Below, one piece after another: positions 62,865 through 64,000 of a stretch of DNA of 64,000 nucleotides. The notes below the pieces were generated by a model, which searched no databases, was not told the DNA's origin, and worked only from the letters and a program-made list of their open reading frames with translations. How positions within the stretch are numbered: the stretch's first letter is position 1; the number at the start of each line of letters is the position of its first letter. Made by a program: the position numbers and the translations under genes. Source of the DNA: Cytophagales bacterium (GTDB taxonomy: Bacteria > Bacteroidota > Bacteroidia > Cytophagales > Cyclobacteriaceae); assembly GCA_033344775.1 (NCBI GenBank), contig JAWPMT010000002.1, positions 682,001 to 746,000 on the forward strand, read 5' to 3'.

Positions 62865-63885
62865 GCGTACTTTTCGCAAAATCAATACCTACACGATCAT
62901 TGCGGTTTACCTGTTGATCGTGGTAGGTAGCATTGTAAGAGTAACGGAAGCTGGAATGGGGTGTCCCGATTGGCCGAAATGTTTCGGTGGATATGCACCT
63001 CCGACTCATGTCAGTCAGCTTCCAGAAAACTACAAAGAGATATATCTCGAAAAGCGGCTTTCAAAAAATGAACGACTATCCGGATTGTTGATGCGACTTA
63101 ACCTGACAGGGTTAGCCAATAGAATCATAAACGATCCGGATATTCAGATTGAAGAAGATTACAGCAGTACCAAGGCCTGGATAGAATACATTAACCGTTT
63201 GATTGGTGTTTTGATTGGATTCTTTATCATAGCGAACATGATCTGGTCCTTCAGTTATCGAAGGATTGCTCCAATTATTCCAGTGATTGCTGTATTTGCT
63301 TTCATTTTGGTATTGTTTCAAGGCTGGATTGGATCGCTCGTAGTATCTACCAATCTTTTGCCTGGTTTCATTTCTTTCCACATGTCGTTGGCTTTGCTAT
63401 TAGTGGCATTTTTGATATACATCAATTACAAATCCTCTGATAGGGTTAATTCCAGAGATCTGGGCCGAGAATTTAAGGTGATGGCAATCGTGATCTTTGT
63501 GCTGTCATTGCCTCAAATTTTAATGGGAACTCAGGTGCGTGAGATCATTGATATGTTATTGAATCAGGAAGTAGGAAGAGAGGCTCTGATCAGTCAAATG
63601 CCTGTGATCTTCTACATCCATCGGTCTTTTTCTTTATTGATCCTGATCATTGCGATCTACGGAGCTTATCGACTTTATAAGGTCGAAGCGCTGAGTAGCC
63701 ATTTTGGATTGTTCTGGCTGATTAGTTTGGGGATCATCATTGCAGAAGCCATAGGTGGTGCAATCATGACCTATTTTGAAGTGCCAAGATCAATGCAACC
63801 TTTACATTTGCTTGGAGCATCGATACTGTTTGGAACGCTATACTATTTAACTTTGATCTCAAATTTCAAAGCTGCAAAAGCATGA
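62854..63885 (+). CDS. ctaA: Heme A synthase (CtaA/Cox15)
   Basis: A 343-residue membrane protein of about eight helices that oxidises heme O to heme A for the oxidase. The N-terminal block RVTEAGMGCPDWPKCFGG (about 29-46) with its cysteines, the EYINRLIGVLIG block (His replaced pattern at about 112-123), and later histidines in FHMSLALLLV and IHRSFSLLIL fit the family heme ligands. Overlaps coxA by 11 bases and the following ctaB start by 4 bases (ATGA). Confidence 0.93.
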   Translation: MLNKRTFRKINTYTIIAVYLLIVVGSIVRVTEAGMGCPDWPKCFGGYAPPTHVSQLPENYKEIYLEKRLSKNERLSGLLMRLNLTGLANRIINDPDIQIEEDYSSTKAWIEYINRLIGVLIGFFIIANMIWSFSYRRIAPIIPVIAVFAFILVLFQGWIGSLVVSTNLLPGFISFHMSLALLLVAFLIYINYKSSDRVNSRDLGREFKVMAIVIFVLSLPQILMGTQVREIIDMLLNQEVGREALISQMPVIFYIHRSFSLLILIIAIYGAYRLYKVEALSSHFGLFWLISLGIIIAEAIGGAIMTYFEVPRSMQPLHLLGASILFGTLYYLTLISNFKAAKA

Positions 63886-64000
63886 TTTCGCTAACACGTG
63901 ATTGGGTTTGGAAAGAGAAGTTGTCAGGATACTGGGAGTTGTTAAAACCCCGACTGTCCATGACCGTAGCTTTCTCTTCGGCATTTGGATACATTCTTGC
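63882..64000 (+). CDS. ctaB: Protoheme IX farnesyltransferase (CtaB), 5' part only
   Basis: The frame begins at an ATG that overlaps the ctaA stop as ATGA and remains open to the window end (39 full codons). The translated part includes YWELLKPRLSMTVAFSSAFG, which matches the N-terminal helix of UbiA-type heme O synthases. Heme O made by CtaB is the substrate of CtaA. The rest lies beyond the window. Confidence 0.85.
   Translation, partial: MISLTRDWVWKEKLSGYWELLKPRLSMTVAFSSAFGYIL

Noticed and set aside
1-64000. CRISPR arrays, tRNA/rRNA genes, insertion sequences, prophage
   Set aside because: Looked for and not seen: no regularly spaced repeats, no tRNA-like T-loop/acceptor patterns, and no transposase, integrase or phage structural motif among the translated frames.

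Overview
The window is a contiguous piece of a Bacteroidota chromosome, most likely from the order Cytophagales. The pointers are: a complete alternative complex III operon (actABCDEF) running into coxB, coxA and ctaA/ctaB; the gene order parA-parB-DUF5683-dapB-lepB; a YtrA-type GntR/ABC operon; many secreted or outer-membrane proteins ending their signal peptides in AQ; scarce Shine-Dalgarno sequences; and promoter matches of the TTTG / TAnnTTTG type. There are no rRNA or tRNA genes, CRISPR arrays, transposases or prophage genes that I can see. Several genes can only start at GTG or TTG (hrpB, dapB, a response regulator, a sigma factor, a methyltransferase, DUF2490 and DUF5683 proteins).

Layout. 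1-4.7 kb: 3' part of ttcA (cut by the window edge), a TPR/beta-propeller exported protein, an SGNH-hydrolase lipoprotein, a lipoprotein of unknown function and a sulfotransferase-like protein. 4.9-7.6 kb: an ABC transporter operon with its own GntR regulator and a palindromic operator beside the promoter. 7.6-8.25 kb: a gene-free stretch of dispersed palindromic repeats. 8.25-17.9 kb: MFS transporter, AraC-type regulator, CoA transferase, HrpB helicase, response regulator, an RNA m5C methyltransferase and a DUF2490 protein. 17.9-23.0 kb: a large ABC half-transporter with a TerB-like front end, a lipoprotein and a membrane-anchored coiled-coil protein, all on the minus strand. 23.5-26.1 kb: methyltransferase, apaG, ung, two very small ORFs and more repeats.

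26.1-36.9 kb is a minus-strand housekeeping block: chromosome partition (parA, parB), lysine/cell-wall precursor synthesis (dapB), protein export (lepB, yidC), CTP synthase (pyrG), and an envelope-stress-like set (ECF sigma factor, membrane anti-sigma-like protein, Spy/LTXXQ protein). 37-48 kb holds an amidohydrolase, an LRR protein, a MarR regulator, a tandem universal stress protein and a serine-biosynthesis cluster in which SerB and SerA are fused into one polypeptide next to serC. 45-51 kb holds a serine hydrolase, an OmpL47-repeat protein and, divergent from it, an exported TPR-CHAT protease.

51.5-64 kb is the respiratory block: quinol oxidation by alternative complex III, a cytochrome c oxidase, and the heme A pathway (ctaA, then ctaB cut by the window end), all on the plus strand with short gaps or overlaps, so probably one operon. 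A perfect 23-bp palindrome with a Fur/PerR-like 7-1-7 core lies between the CHAT gene and this operon.

I found no unmistakably new defence or mobile system. The least explained items are the TerB-ABC/lipoprotein/coiled-coil set, the exported TPR-CHAT protein with its divergent OmpL47 partner, the cysteine-free YtxJ-like protein inside the serine cluster, the palindromic repeat family, and the regulatory palindromes.
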